DNA from: Adiantum capillus-veneris | Taxonomy: Eukaryota; Streptophyta; Polypodiopsida; Polypodiales; Pteridaceae | Reading direction: 5' to 3' | Assembly (NCBI GenBank): GCA_014529385.2 | Contig: CM043958.1 | Coordinates: forward strand, 146,035,734 to 146,099,733 | Length of the DNA stretch: 64,000 nt | In this document: piece by piece, positions 43,481 through 55,100 of the stretch | Layout of the letters: the number at the start of each line of letters is the position of its first letter | Position numbering within the stretch: the first letter of the stretch is position 1 | The notes under the pieces: generated by a model | Database searches by the model: none | Told to the model about the DNA's origin: nothing | The model's input: only the letters and a program-made list of their open reading frames with translations | Made by a program: the position numbers and the translations under genes

Positions 43481-44530
43481 CTCACCGTGGTGCAGGCTTC
43501 CTATCCAAAAGCACAAAAGGTATCTCATCAACATCCTTAAGAGATGAACCAATGGATGCTGAATTGTTTCAGACAATGACCATGGAGGATCAAGATCCAG
43601 AGTGGCAAGATGTATATGACTTCCTGCAATATGGTGGAATACCAGTGGACTAGTCACAGTCCAGTAAGAAGGCTCTCATCCTCAGAAGCTTGCAGTTTAG
43701 TATCATAATAGGATCTTTATATAGAAAAGGCAATAATGGAGTACTGAGAAGGTGTGTACTAATGCAAGTGCCAAGGTAAGATGCAAGTAATTTCTGAAGT
43801 TTGCATTGGAATCTCAAGAGGGCACTTTTCTATTGACATCACCTATAAGAAAATTCTTCACTAAATTGCTTTATGGTGGTAGAGTATGATATCAAATGTA
43901 AGAGCTTTTTCCAAGCCATGTGACATTTGCCAAAGAATGGGCAGAACGATAGTGGTAGACATGACATTTTTGAGCTCTATTCAACCCTTGAGAATATGTA
44001 TGACGTGGGGTTTGGATTTCATGGGACCCATCAAGAAAGTTACAGCCACAAAGAATAACTATATAACCATGGCAACATGCTAGATCCGTAAATGGGGTGG
44101 AAGCTAAGGCACTCTCTAACAATATAGCCAAGTCCACAACCTAGTTTATATACAAGCATATCATATTTTGGTATGGCTATCATCTCAATGATAGTGTTAG
44201 ATGAGGGAACTCATTTTGTAAATGCTACTATTCAGATCTCAACCAAAGTATTTTCCATCAAGCATTGGAAGCCAACTCCTTATTATCGCAGATGCAATGG
44301 GTAGGCTGAGAGTAGCAACAAGACCATCAAGACTATTTTGACTAAGATTGTGCTAAAGGAACCCCACAACTAGGACAAGAAGCTTTTGATAGTGCTATGG
44401 AGATAACAGACAACATACAACACTACTACTGGAATGCCACCATTTAGAATGGTTTATGGAACAAAGGCCGTCGTACCAATATAATTTATTGTTCCTAATC
44501 TCAGAATTGTAACATAACAAGATATGGATT
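43447..44530 (+). pseudogene. Integrase remnant of the second gypsy element
   Basis: 43447-43653 is an open 68-codon frame with FLSKSTKGISS and PEWQDVYDFLQYGGIP, the spacer before integrase. Then come IIIGSLYRKG, GISRGHFSIDITYKKIL and FSKPCDICQRMG, a single HHCC module. The core gives WGLDFMGPIKK (first Asp) and NNYITMATC. Much of the rest is damaged; a weak match to the end of the core (TTGMPPFRMVYGTKAVVPI) is at about 44420-44480. Unlike the element at 8336-22620, only one zinc module is present. Confidence 0.6.
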
Positions 44531-45261
44531 GTAATTTGAATCTAAAGAGAACATTGGATTAAGTTTTATAGCTAGATGAAATCAGATAGAGAGTGATGCT
44601 AGAACATGAGGTAGTCTAGCAAAGGATGAAATACTAGCATGAAAAAAAATTGAAGGTGAGGGAGTTTTAGAAGGACATCTAGTTTTGATATATCGTTCTA
44701 AGTTATTACAGAAGAAACCCAACCTGAAAATAACATGGCAGGACCTTGAGAAGTGGATTGGGTGTTTTCCAACGAAATAGTGAGACTGAAGGATTTATTT
44801 GGACGAATGCTACTCAGTGTGTATAATGGGTCCAAGATAAAGCTTTACTATTCAACACTAGAAGAACCCCTAGCACACCCAACTTAATTATCAGATACAT
44901 CAGATACAAAAGTTAAGACTATGAATTTAAACATGATAGGATATGAACCAAGGGAGCAACGATTTTCAAGGTAGTGCTAATTTGAAACTTATAAAGCATG
45001 GGGCTTAAATAGAGCATATGAAGAGTGGACCAGTATTTAAAGTAAAACAGGGCACCATAATCTGAAGTTCCTAATGATAACTGGCAGAGCATTAGAGACA
45101 AAATCTTTTTGGGAATTAAGCTAATAATGATTACAGAGATTGGTGAATGTATGCACGACACATAAATAAGGGTTGTTATATCCCCGAGGTAGTAGAGGAG
45201 TTGGTCATTCATGGCTAGAATTAGAGTTACCATGAATGAGTGCATGACCCTAAGATCATTT
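44531..45261 (+). other. Tail of the second gypsy element, no gene supported
   Basis: Decayed sequence continuing from the integrase. Phrases such as LKKPNLKITWQDLEKW fit an integrase end. The minus-strand frame 44919-45308 is hydrophobic and judged a chance frame. Confidence 0.35.
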
Positions 45262-45508
45262 CTTGGGGAGTCCACTATGTAAGAATTGCATATAGCACGT
45301 GCGAACAAGAGGTATTTAAATAATCCCTTGCATGCATATTTTCAGGTATTATATGTAACCCTTATGTATGCATTTTTGTAAATAACTAGCCCTTGTGTAT
45401 GAAAATTTTCACTTTCTCAATTAAAAAACCCTTTATGTAAGTACATTTTTTTGTAAATCTACCTAATTATAGATCCCTTATTTTGTTTGCACGTGCTATC
45501 TTACATAT
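45262..45508. repeat. Short foldback unit, copy 1
   Basis: The ends are inverted: ATGTAAG...ATAGCACGTGCGAACA (about 45281-45310) against TGTTTGCACGTGCTATCTTACAT (about 45487-45509). The interior consists of degenerate 35-45-base units, each starting with CCCTT followed by AT-rich sequence. A GGGGAGTCCACTATGTAA phrase marks the left end. Confidence 0.55.
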
Positions 45509-46089
45509 TTCCTAGTGGAAGCCCCAGGGATCATTTCATCATCTCCTATGCACACACGTCCCTCTGCACAAGAGTCTTCCTTTTTAACTCATGTGCAAGT
45601 GTTAGGCATCCCTCTGAAGAAAACAAGACAAAACAAACCATTGAATTGGATGAAGGGATACCTAAAGGCAAGGCAGCAATACCACTACCAGGTGCTACTA
45701 CAAAAATTGCCATCAGTTTACAAAGAAGTCCAGCCCAAACAAGTGCACCAAACCAAAAAATATCTAGAAATGTAACCATTAGTATAACATACGTGCATAC
45801 AATATCTACCACAATGATTCAATGCCTCTCAGATTGTCTCCAAGCTTTGCAGAAGCAATATTGGGTGGGGAATTTGATCATTGATACTACCCATTGGATG
45901 GGTTGTACCATACAATGTTCCTCTTATCATACATGAGACTACGAGCACATATGTAGAGGGATGGCTGCATAACCACGATCTAGACATGGCTAAATACAAT
46001 TGTAAATAATATGGAAGCATAGGCCAGCATATATAGTTTTGATATTAGCTGGCTCAAGCAACAGCCAGAACAAGAGACCTTGAATGCCA
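45487..46089 (+). other. Spacer between the two foldback units, with an unassigned open frame
   Basis: An open frame, 45487-45936 (149 codons), has no recognisable domain and begins inside the foldback end, so it is weak evidence for a gene. Nothing else is recognised. Confidence 0.25.
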
Positions 46090-46316
46090 AAAGTGCTCGG
46101 GGGGTACACTATGTAATCATGTTAATGTATAACGTGAGTTCAAAAAGAGAGGTTTTAAAGTGAAAAAAATTTAGGCAATTTAACAGAGATACATTAAAAT
46201 AAGGGGTTTTGATATTCAATTTTGAAAAATTTTCCTAAAACAAGGGGTCATTTTATTCATTCAAACATGTTAAAAGAAGGGTTTTTTTAATACCCCGTGA
46301 ACGCACGTTATATAGG
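46090..46316. repeat. Short foldback unit, copy 2
   Basis: The left end GGGGGGTACACTATGTAA matches copy 1. Inverted ends ATAACGTGAGTTCA (about 46130) and TGAACGCACGTTAT (about 46299) flank AT-rich units that, read on the minus strand, again start with CCCTT. Confidence 0.5.
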
Positions 46317-46505
46317 GGGATATTGAATGGTGAACCCCCAGAGCAAAAGTGGAGGTCTAAGTCCTTAGAGTCAAAGAAATTATGATAAACCAGCAAGGAG
46401 GTCAAAAGAGAACAACACACAAATTAGGCCATTAAAAAATTTCAGTAGCAAACTGAACACCTGAAGATGATCAAAAGCATCTCAATGCTAGAAAATGGAA
46501 TCTTA

Positions 46506-46795
46506 GCAAAGAACTGAAAGAGCACAAGTCTATGTTAGAGCATAAGTAACCAAACAATGAAAGTCTAAAGGAAATTTGTAACATCATGAAGTAGTCAATT
46601 ATGGATAAGTATGTTTATTAATCTCTAGTAGACATCATAGACTCTGAAGGAGCAAAGAACTGAAAGAACACACGTCTATGTTAGAGAATAAGTAGGTGGA
46701 ACATGAAAATTTGAAAGAAATTCGTGACATAGTAAAGTAGTCAATTATGGATAAGTATATCTATTAATCTCTAGCAGACATCATAGACTCTAGAC
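46506..46795. repeat. 146-base tandem duplication
   Basis: Copies at 46506-46651 and 46652-46795 share GCAAAGAACTGAAAGARCAC and CAATTATGGATAAGTAT. The foldback element begins exactly at the end of the second copy. Confidence 0.9.
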
Positions 46796-47203
46796 ATTAG
46801 GAGATTTCGGAGGTTTTTTGGAGGGCCTTTTGGAAGAGAGAGGAAAATAAGCTCCTCCAATGAGAGAAGAGCATACGTTACGTAGAAAAATAGATTGATA
46901 TCAACAAAAATATAAAAGGTGTCCCTCTCCTCATTTAATAATCTAGTGGTCCTTGAAGACGATCACTCTCTTTCATTTAATGCGAGCACCTTTTTCAGAA
47001 GGTAGATGCGGTGCATTTGATACGGCTTACGTCATCACTAGAAGTCAAAAATTCACAAAACTATCATATGGTGGAAAATTTTGGAACTTTTGATACTGTC
47101 AATGCGTCCGGAACGCCCAAATATCCTAGAAATGAATGTCCAGTTGCCTCGCTCCGACATCGAAAGAGGCAAAAAATGTCAAAAATCCCTAAAAGAACAT
47201 ATT

Positions 47204-47263
47204 ACTAACGGCGCGCGAGGGGGCATTCCAAAATTTTGGAATGCCTCCTCGTGCACCGTTAGT
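47204..47263. repeat. Nested hairpin 1
   Basis: A 60-base near-perfect palindrome with 30-base arms starting ACTAACGGCGCGCGAGG, centred on CCAAAATTTTGG. About 27 of 30 positions pair. Confidence 0.93.
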
Positions 47264-47380
47264 AAAAAGCCCCTTTTTTTCTATTTTTAGAGAGTTTTTT
47301 TAGAGGAAAATGTCAAAAAACCTCTAAAAAGGGGTTTTCTTGAAAGATAAGTGTCCAAAAACCACTAAAAGGAGCTTTGT

Positions 47381-47439
47381 ACTTACGGCGCGCAGGGGGC
47401 ATTCCAGAATTTTAGAATGCCTCCTTGCGCGCCTTAAGT
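47381..47439. repeat. Nested hairpin 2
   Basis: A 59-base palindrome starting ACTTACGGCGCGCAGGG and ending CGCGCCTTAAGT. It is related to hairpin 1 and sits at the mirrored position in the other arm. Confidence 0.92.
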
Positions 47440-47842
47440 AAAAAGCCCATATTTTGGGGTTTTTTGATATTTTTTGCCTCTCCTGATGTCGGAATGAAAC
47501 AAGTAGACATTCGTTTTTAGGGTATTTTGGCGTTCCGGACGCATTGTTGGTGTCAAAAGCCTCAAAATCTATCACTATTTCACAGTTTGTGACTTTTCAA
47601 GTTTTAGTGATGACGTAAGCTGCATTGAATGCGCAGCACTTGCCTGCTGAAAAAGATGCTCGCATTAAATAAAAAAGTGACCGTTTTCAAGGACGATTGG
47701 GAATATAAATCTACTTTTTGGAGTGTCTGGTTGTCCTTTTCGACGTACTCAAAAGGTGCAAGTGCATTTTAAAAAAAGTTTCTAGAGAGAGAAATACAAT
47801 TTCTTACAAGGCCCTCCAAATGACCTCCGAAATTTTCTAATG

Positions 47843-50272
47843 GGTAAAAACCTTGAATTCAGAGGATTTATAGAATTTGGCTATAAACATGAAAGAGGAC
47901 CTAGAGGATAAAGTCACCAAGTATACAAGTGCTCTAGCCAATCAGGAACTACTAGAGCACATCCAAGTAAGTAAGGAGAAAGATGAGGAAGATGATGATG
48001 AGAAAGAAGATGGCACTGTCGAGGTTGAGCCGGATTGTAAGAAAGATGATGATGACAATGATCTCATAGACGCTTTAGATCAAGGCTAGGGAGATGGAGA
48101 GATTGATCAAACCATTATAAAGAGAATGGATTCTAGGATATTCAGATTGTGCTAACTATATTGAGGCTATGCGAGATTGCCTTGTTCTAATGTATACACT
48201 TTCCGTGAAGGAGGACAAACTACCTAAGTTCTATGGAGCTCTATACCTGATCTACAATGATCAAGTAGATATAATGAGATATATTTAGATTCTAGATCAA
48301 TTAGATCATGGTATATTCAGATAAAATGAAATATATTCATATTTTAGATCAGATCAAAGAATGATATGAGCGAAGTATTTCCTTATGGGTGACATGGAAG
48401 TCTTCAAGTCGGTGCTCAATGACACTGAAAAGAAGGACATTGACTCACAACTCAAAGATAACCTTATCAACAATGACCCAATGAAAAATTTATGTCAACC
48501 ACCAGTTGATAAGGTATACAAATGATTTCCTTCAGCTATCGATTGAGGCTTCAAAAATCCCTGAAAAGAAGCTAGTGAGAAAAGTCAATTCAGAGCCATA
48601 ATTCACACATATTTTTGAGGTCTTGTTCGAAGCTCATATCAGGATCAATCAGCCTGACCCAGCTAGGTGGATCCAGACTGCATCCATCTACCACAGGCTC
48701 ACTAGGGAAAAACTGACAAAGGGCAAAATACATTATATGATCCTGTTAAGAAGACCTTGCATGCCCTAACACCCTATGAAGTGAAGATCTTTACTGATAG
48801 GAAGGAAGGAGCATTTAGAGGAAGAAGCAATTGATCAAATCATCCAAAAGTAAAATATGACCTCAAGTAATTCCATGAGTAACTAGTGGCCAGACCAGCA
48901 CAACCACCAATTCAAAAGGTCTAGAGACATGAAGTCAAGAAGGCTTCATATAAGCAAAAACCTAAGCAAAAGCGGTGAAGCCAAATGAGATTCTGAAGTT
49001 TTGTGTATGGAAAAATTCAATAAGAAAAAGGAGGATGTAGAAGGTGGGAACCAGTCCTTAAAGATACCTTGGATGATGGGCTATCTTTGAAGTGTTCACC
49101 TAGAAGGCATTCAAGTTACTTGATGTATTTACCACCAATTATCCTACATTGTGTGATTGTTCCAACCACTCACGGGACTCCATTAAAAATACCTATAAAT
49201 AGGACCCACTAATCCCATTTTTGGGACTCTCTTGTCTCTTGATGTGAGGCTCTGTATTTTGTAGAGCTTAGGAGCACTTAGTGTTGAGCCTTGTATTGGT
49301 TGTACTTTCCACATTAATCATTCTAGGGATTTATTCTATGAACTCTTGTGCTTCGAATCACTATCTGAATCTTAATAAAGTTCCAATTGTCTCATAATCT
49401 ACAGTTTATTTCTTTTCAGTTTAGTTGTTCAACCGAATTGTGAATATCATTTGTCCATCTGAAGTCTGAGTCTGTAATTTGGTTATTTGAAGTATGAATA
49501 TGATCATTCACTCTGAGTTTAACTATGGAATAGTTGTCAAAGGGATACTAATTTTGTAGCTTACATGAAGACTTTTTACTACTCGTATAATTTGGCTTAT
49601 AGTTAGTAAGTTTCAATTGAATGTATACGACATATTGTTGAAACCAATTTTCTCATGTGCGCAATTTTATTACTTTGTAAGTGTCTTCAAAATTGTCTTA
49701 GTTTGACATCTTTCAATGCTTTTTAGAGTTTCATACAAGCAAAGAACAAAACGATATCATGAAAAAAATTGTATTGTGTCAAAAATTGTGGTGCCTTAAG
49801 AACCACATAATATGATCAACAACCCATTGAAGTTATTGGAGAAGCTTATATTCTAAGTGCACCCCTTTGAGGTATAGTTAGTGGAGGTGGGAGCGGATAA
49901 CTCAATGCAGCTTAAAACCACAACCTATACCCCTCCCCTGTGGAGCTCCCCTTAAACGGGAGTGGAACACAAATATATTGAGTAGAATGAGATGGATCAT
50001 GGTTCCCTAAAAGGGCTCGTATAATGCAGTGTTCAAGAAAAATGTGTCTGGTTTTGATTTCAAAAATGCCGGTTGAGGGCAAGCATAAAAGGAGAAATTC
50101 CTCCCCTACATAAATTTTAAAAAAAACTAATTTTCTAAAATTACCTCAAAATTACCTAATACACACTCAATCAAAGAAAGAGTGCCTAAAAAAAAAGCTT
50201 GTGGAAGAACCCTAGCGATGGGAAGCTAAGCATGCGAAGATGCCAAAGTGACAAACTAGAGTAGGGGTTAAG
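47843..50272. other. Decayed unidentified sequence, perhaps an LTR-element remnant
   Basis: 47877-48089 is an acidic 70-codon frame (KEKDEEDDDEKED), and 48380-48960 contains broken coding-like phrases (FKSVLNDTEKKDIDSQL). I cannot name a family. 49190-49420 reads like the end of an LTR, with a short T-rich leader and AATAAAG. AT-rich repeats with AGATATATTTAGAT lie near 48260-48360. No gene is claimed. Confidence 0.35.
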
Positions 50273-51863
50273 GTGTGCCCTTTGAGGCATCTGTTCATTA
50301 TGACAAGCTCACCCCTATTGAATGCTCACCTATCCCCTAATGCATGGCACCCGGGGAATCTACTCCCCCGAACCCCCGTCCTCCCGAACTCTCCTTGTGC
50401 AAGCAAAGCCCTAAAACTTTCCCTGTTCCAGGAAGTGCTGCAGGCGCTCCTCCAAGGTCTGGTGCAGCGGCTCAAAGCCACCATCACCGAAGGAAGATAT
50501 GGAACCCCTACGTTGTCCCTTTATCTCAAGACATCAGCAGAAGAGTGTGGTGAAGCTCATCTCTCAGGCTCCCACAAGCAAAAGGATATACTGCCCGAGG
50601 ACATTCTCGAGGAAGAAAGCCTTGGACTTGCTATAGGAGGCCCTGCGCCAAATCTTCGTGAGGTAAGCCCCATGTCACACTTGCGCTTCTCAAATAAGGA
50701 AAAAGTAGAAGGATCTAGAAGAATGTGCCCTAATCGGTTTGGTAGCTAGAACCTGCCCGCCTATCGATATCCTCAGAAGCTGGATTAGAAACCAATGGGG
50801 TATCTTGGCTGCTAAGGTAAAAAATATTCAGGCCCTGCCCAAGGGTCATTACCTATTTTTCTTCAAGACAGCAGAGATGGCGTTCTTTGTCCTTAGTCAT
50901 GGCCAATGGATAATAAGGTCCTCCCTCTTGAGCCTGTTCTGCTAGAACAAGGATTTCAATCCTGACCACTCTGCCTTAGTGAACTACCTTGTGTGGGTTG
51001 AGTTCACGGGGGATTCACTGAGGGTTACCGTATGGTATCACGTGAGTGTACAATAGGGGGGTTTTCTAAGGCCAAATGGATAGATTTTACATAGGGGTGT
51101 CTATGTAGGGGTTAAAAAGGCAATTCTATGGCACGCAAGTGGTGTCCCCCAATTACTACTAGTGAATCCCCTGTGGTGCACTATCACTCTCATGTGGCTG
51201 AAATAGGTTCTCCTCTGGGTAAAGTCCTAGGGGGGAGGTAGAAGACCAATTACATCCCATCCTGGCATCCTCAGATCCTTATAGAAATGGACATCTGTTG
51301 ACCTCCCCACCTCCATCGACATCTTCACTAATGATGATGAATTTTTTGATCAGGAGATACTCTACAAGTATCTTCCTAATACTTGCTTTCATTGTGGAGC
51401 CAAATCTCACTTTGTGAGGAATTGTCCAATCAAATCCCCCCTGACCCCTCAGGAGTCGACGACAGATAAAGCAAAATAGGGCAAAGAAGGAGAAACTGCG
51501 GGCTTCACTATGGTAACCCACACCAGAGGTAAAGCAACTGCGTAGAATAATGACAAGGGAAGGGATAACCAGAGGGGTAAAATTAAGAACAAGCATCCAA
51601 ATTGAGTTCTTGTGCTTGCTCCCTTGATTGGCTTTAATGAGAATGACTTTCAAGAGTCAGAAGTATCCAAATCAGATGCGGAAGAATCGTTGCCCACCGA
51701 ATTGGAAACCCAAGTCAACAAATTGGATGCTGACATGATCATTGATCTGAACCTAGCCTCCCCCCTACTAGATATTTCCAACAAAGAGAATGTCCCCCCT
51801 TTGCCCCCCTCTCCCGGCCCTGGCACCAATGGACATTCAGAAAGACAACAAAAGGGCCCATGA
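50273..51863 (+). pseudogene. LINE ORF1: DUF4283-like domain and zinc knuckle
   Basis: 50273-50749 is an open N-terminal frame rich in Pro, Ser and Leu. 50739-50945 contains CPPIDILRSWIRNQWG and KGHYLFFFKTAEMAFFVLSH, the hallmark of the DUF4283 domain of plant LINE ORF1 proteins (RNA binding). After stops the chain continues with TNYIPSWHP and a single knuckle, CFHCGAKSHFVRNC, at 51384-51425. 51612-51863 is an acidic, Pro-rich tail (ESEVSKSDAEESLPTELE). Parts are in different frames, so no full ORF1 protein can be made. Confidence 0.72.
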
Positions 51864-52135
51864 TCAAGCCTTGCAGAAGTCGACCAAGTCATCGGCTGGG
51901 AAAGCCAAAAAGGACAAAAAGTTGCATAAATGAAAGTCCTAAATGGAACATAAAGGGTTTGATCGACCCCTGCAAGTCTCGCAAAATCAAAGCATGGGTG
52001 GCGGATAATCTTATCGACATCATCTCGCTGCAGGAGATCAAGGTCAATGGAGATGATCTCAATAGGCGCCTGAAGGAAGTGTCGACAAGAATCCTCCCCG
52101 TTGTTTGTGGCATCCGATGGATCTATTCAAAATGA
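51860..52135 (+). pseudogene. LINE ORF2: endonuclease N-terminus
   Basis: The EEP-type nuclease start is visible as WNIKGLIDPCKSRKIKAWV, followed by DIISLQEIKVN with the catalytic Glu of the LQE motif. Only about 60 residues of the endonuclease remain; the metal-binding Asp/His motifs of the C-terminal part are absent. Directly after comes sequence of the pre-RT region, so a deletion of several hundred bases is inferred. Confidence 0.7.
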
Positions 52136-53390
52136 AACTGAAAATCTTGAGTTCACTCGGGCCCACTTCAAAAAATTGTTCAGTCCGAAGGAATTGATCT
52201 CCCCCGGAGTGTTACAAGCTAGAAATGAAAATTGGAAATACAGGTTGAAGGTGGTCCTTGAAGAAGCCAGCTTCTGAGTTGATCTCCGTTTTTCAATTTC
52301 CAAAATTAAGGCTGCAATTGAGTCACTGGCTCTTAACAAATATCTTGGTATAGACGGCCTGCCTACTGAATTCTTTCAAGTGTTTAAAGTTACCCTTGTC
52401 CCCCTGTCTCTTGAAAGTTTGGGAGGGAAGCAGTTCGGTTCTAGGCACTCCCTTTTTCTATCATCATGGGGATCATCAAACTTCTGCAGTAGAAAGGTGC
52501 CAAGGATAATATGTCTAATTGGAGACCTCTCACTATGCTCAACACTTGCTATAAGATTTTTGCCAAAGTGGTTGCTCTTCGGATCACCCCCATCCTAATG
52601 AAATGGATTTTTACAAAACAAAAAGGCTTAATTATCAAAGGAAGGAGGGAGGATCATCGAGGCTGTCATAGCTCTTTGGGAAGGAATTGAGCATGCTGAA
52701 GACTTGGGAATGGATTATATGTTCATAAAAATTGATTTTGACAAAGCTTATGACCGCCTCGAATGGTCCTTTATCCTACTTAGCTTGGAAAAGATGGGCT
52801 TTGGTAAGGGGCTGATCCCATATGTAACCACTTTGTTTGGGTATGCTAGAGCTAGAGTCTCCCTTAATGGAGCTCTGTCTGAATACTTTGAGCTGAATAG
52901 GTCCATTAGACAGGGTTGCCCCTTGGCCCCTCTTCTGTTTGCTATCAGTGCAGATGGACTCAACTGCCTGGTCAAAGGGAAGATGACGGAGGGTAGTATC
53001 AAAGGCATTCCTTTGCCAAACACAATCAACCAGTATGTCTATCTCAGTTTGCTGATGACACAAATGCCTTGCTGAGCAATGAAAATAACGCTGTAAGAAT
53101 TATGGGATGCAATGGAAATATTTTGCTATGCCTGTGGTTCAAGAATCAACCCCAACAAGACAGGTTTCAGATCCTCGCAGACCCCTATGCCGGGTTGGAT
53201 TCTTAGTCAAGGATGCACACCTATCAAGGAAGGTGAAGTCTTTAGGCTGTTAGGTATCCCTTTCGGGTTCAAGGTTTCCCTCAGACAAAGGTGGGATTGG
53301 GTGTTATAACGGTTCAGGGCCAAGCTGGACAGATGGAAGGGCTACCAGGGCTCTCTGGCTGGCAGAGTTATTGTGATTAATCACTTTCTA
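52136..53390 (+). pseudogene. LINE ORF2: reverse transcriptase
   Basis: Pre-RT phrases (EFTRAHFKKLFSPKEL, IKAAIESLALNKYLGIDGL) are followed by an open segment, 52704-53075: IKIDFDKAYDRLEWSFI (first Asp), LNGALSEYFELNRSIRQGCP and LAPLLFAISADGLN. The catalytic FADD centre is split by a frameshift at about 53040-53060 (read as QFADDT in the other frame). 53112-53309 gives INPNKTGFRS and FRLLGIPFGF, the thumb region. RTs of this type prime on nicked target DNA. Confidence 0.82.
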
Positions 53391-54870
53391 TCTGCTTATG
53401 TTTTGTTCTTTCTCAGTTGTTGGAGCCCTCCTGACTCTCATCGTAGTATCATAAGCAAATATTGCAGGAGCTTCCTATGGGGGACTAATCTGTTTAAGAA
53501 AGTTGCAGCCAAAGTTCAATGGGATATTTGCTATCTTCCAGTAGTAAAAGGGGGTCCAGGAGTAATAAATGGGCAGATAAAATTGTAGTCCTCATCGGTG
53601 CACTTGAGGATACTAGCCAAGAATGGGCTCTCCTCCTGTTCAAGAGAATAAATAGCTTCGCTCTGGTCAACTGGAAGCCATGGCAGAAACTGAGTTGGAT
53701 CACTATTTTTTTTGGGCCATTCCCCGTCCCCATCAAGGCTAAAGGGTCAGGCTTGCTTGCATTGCTTTGGGGTGCGTGGAATAGGGCAAGGGTTAATTTG
53801 TCAGTCTTGTGGTCTAACAACAGGGCTAATGCTGTCCGGCAATTCGACTCCATTTGTGGCCTCTCTCCCCCCTAACCCCTATCTCCAATAATGAGATTAG
53901 GATGGCACTTTGATGTCACAACAAAGGAATCACCACGGAGTTCTTTGAAATGGAAAGCTACATAGGTGGAAATCACTTGAGGAACTTCTTCTCTAGTTTC
54001 CCCTTCAACCATGGGAACTCACGCTCATTTTATCCAGACTTGAGATTTTCCCTAGTTCAGAGCTATGGAAGCTTTCAATTAAAGAATGTGTCCCACTCAG
54101 TGCCTTTGGATGGAAAGGTGGGTTCAAACTTCAACACAATTGAATCTCGGCGACATCACTCCCTCACTGCACAACACATTGAACAGACGTTGGAACGTCA
54201 GCCTGGACAGGAAGCAGTGGTTGTTCAAATTTAAGAAGGTGTGGGACACGTCAATTCAACCAAGAAATCGGTCCTCCTTTGGCTTATACTCCACAAAGGC
54301 TTGTGGATAGGCGAGAAAAGCCTCAACGTAGGGTTATTCATGGGGATCTATCTCAGATGCAATGTAGAAGTGGAGTCTATATTTCATTTATTTTTAAGTT
54401 GTCCGATGTCTGATGTTATTTTGTCCCCTATAAATTCTGTTCTAAAAAAAAAGTCTCTTGGAGGCAACTTCTATTAGGCAACTCTATAGGTATTCTGTCC
54501 TGCTATTGGAAACGACCTAGGGCTGAATTTTTATGGATTATTTGGAAATTGAGAAACAGTCATGTGTTTAATGTGGCTTACTAGCTCCAAGCCTGAAAGC
54601 AATGTTTGTGGATTTCAATCTACAGTAGTTCAAAACAAAAATCAACGAAGCCAACCTCTACTATTTGAGGAACTGGATTATTAAAGATGCAGAAAAAACA
54701 CACCAAGCAATGGAGGCTGAGGATCTGGAACTCCCCATCAATAAGAGAAAGTTAGCGGAAATCAGGAACATGCTGCTGCTAATTTGCAATCCTCCCGGGC
54801 GGCGTTCGAGGTCATTTCCAAAGCCGGAAGCTTCATGGAAAAGATACAAGGAATGATTGACTCTCTGAAA
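53391..54870 (+). pseudogene. LINE ORF2: C-terminal region with zf-RVT-like motif
   Basis: 53373-53588 contains SIISKYCRSFLWGTN and AAKVQWDICYLPVVKGG, the conserved post-RT segment of plant LINEs. Further down, 54086-54310 and 54241-54477 hold the zf-RVT-like CNVEVESIFHLFLSCPMSD with its Cys-His-Cys ligands. 54665-54856 is a Lys/Arg-rich end (MLLLICNPPGRRSRSF). Frames change repeatedly. Confidence 0.65.
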
Positions 54871-55100
54871 GACTGAAGACTAACATGAAAGGATGTATAT
54901 AGTCGGGTTGTATATGATCGGCTATAGTTGTTTTGAGTCAAAGTGAAACTAATGTAATGAGTCGGTTTTGTAAAGGGAGAGTTTCTCTCTGGAATGGTTA
55001 TGGTCTCATGGACTCCAAGTATCCCATGGTACTCAGTTGTAATTTTGTCTCCTTTCTTCTTGTAATATAACTTTCACCACTTTGTTGGGGGAAAAAAAAT

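Larger units (their letters stand above)
37906..45261 (+). mobile_element. Second decayed Ty3/gypsy element
   Basis: In order on the plus strand: gag capsid remnants (about 38220-38720), a knuckle-like CYTCGKYRHFATQY (about 39596), a protease-like tail FLLMDVHSAYNIFLSRPWL (about 42607), RT remnants (42870-43020), an RNase H to integrase spacer, an integrase zinc module, and core fragments (to about 44520). It is heavily mutated. A copia-like insertion (40409-42393) splits it. No LTR pair was found. Confidence 0.6.
46795..47842. mobile_element. Foldback transposon with nested hairpins
   Basis: A 1048-base inverted repeat. The left terminus CATTAGGAGATTTCGGAGG matches the inverted right terminus CATTAGAAAATTTCGGAGG. 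Similarity of the arms continues inwards for over 400 bases (TTAATGCGAGCA, CTTACGTCATCACTA, CAATGCGTCCGGAACGCC). Near the centre each arm has its own hairpin of about 60 bases. No transposase is encoded, so it is non-autonomous. The family is uncertain: long inverted arms recall Mutator-like or Foldback elements. No target duplication could be confirmed. Confidence 0.85.
50273..55100 (+). mobile_element. L1-like LINE (non-LTR retrotransposon), decayed
   Basis: ORF1 remnants with a DUF4283-like domain and a CCHC knuckle are followed by ORF2 remnants with endonuclease, reverse transcriptase and a zf-RVT-like end. This is the order of plant L1 LINEs. No LTRs are present. Near 55090 an A run may be the remnant of the poly-A tail. 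An internal deletion joins the endonuclease to the RT region, and stops and shifts are common. Confidence 0.82.

Noticed and set aside
44919-45308. Minus-strand hydrophobic frame of 129 codons
   Set aside because: It lies opposite decayed plus-strand gypsy sequence, has no family signature and overlaps a foldback unit.
45487-45936. 149-codon frame as a gene
   Set aside because: It starts inside a foldback end and shows no conserved motif; kept only as an unassigned frame.
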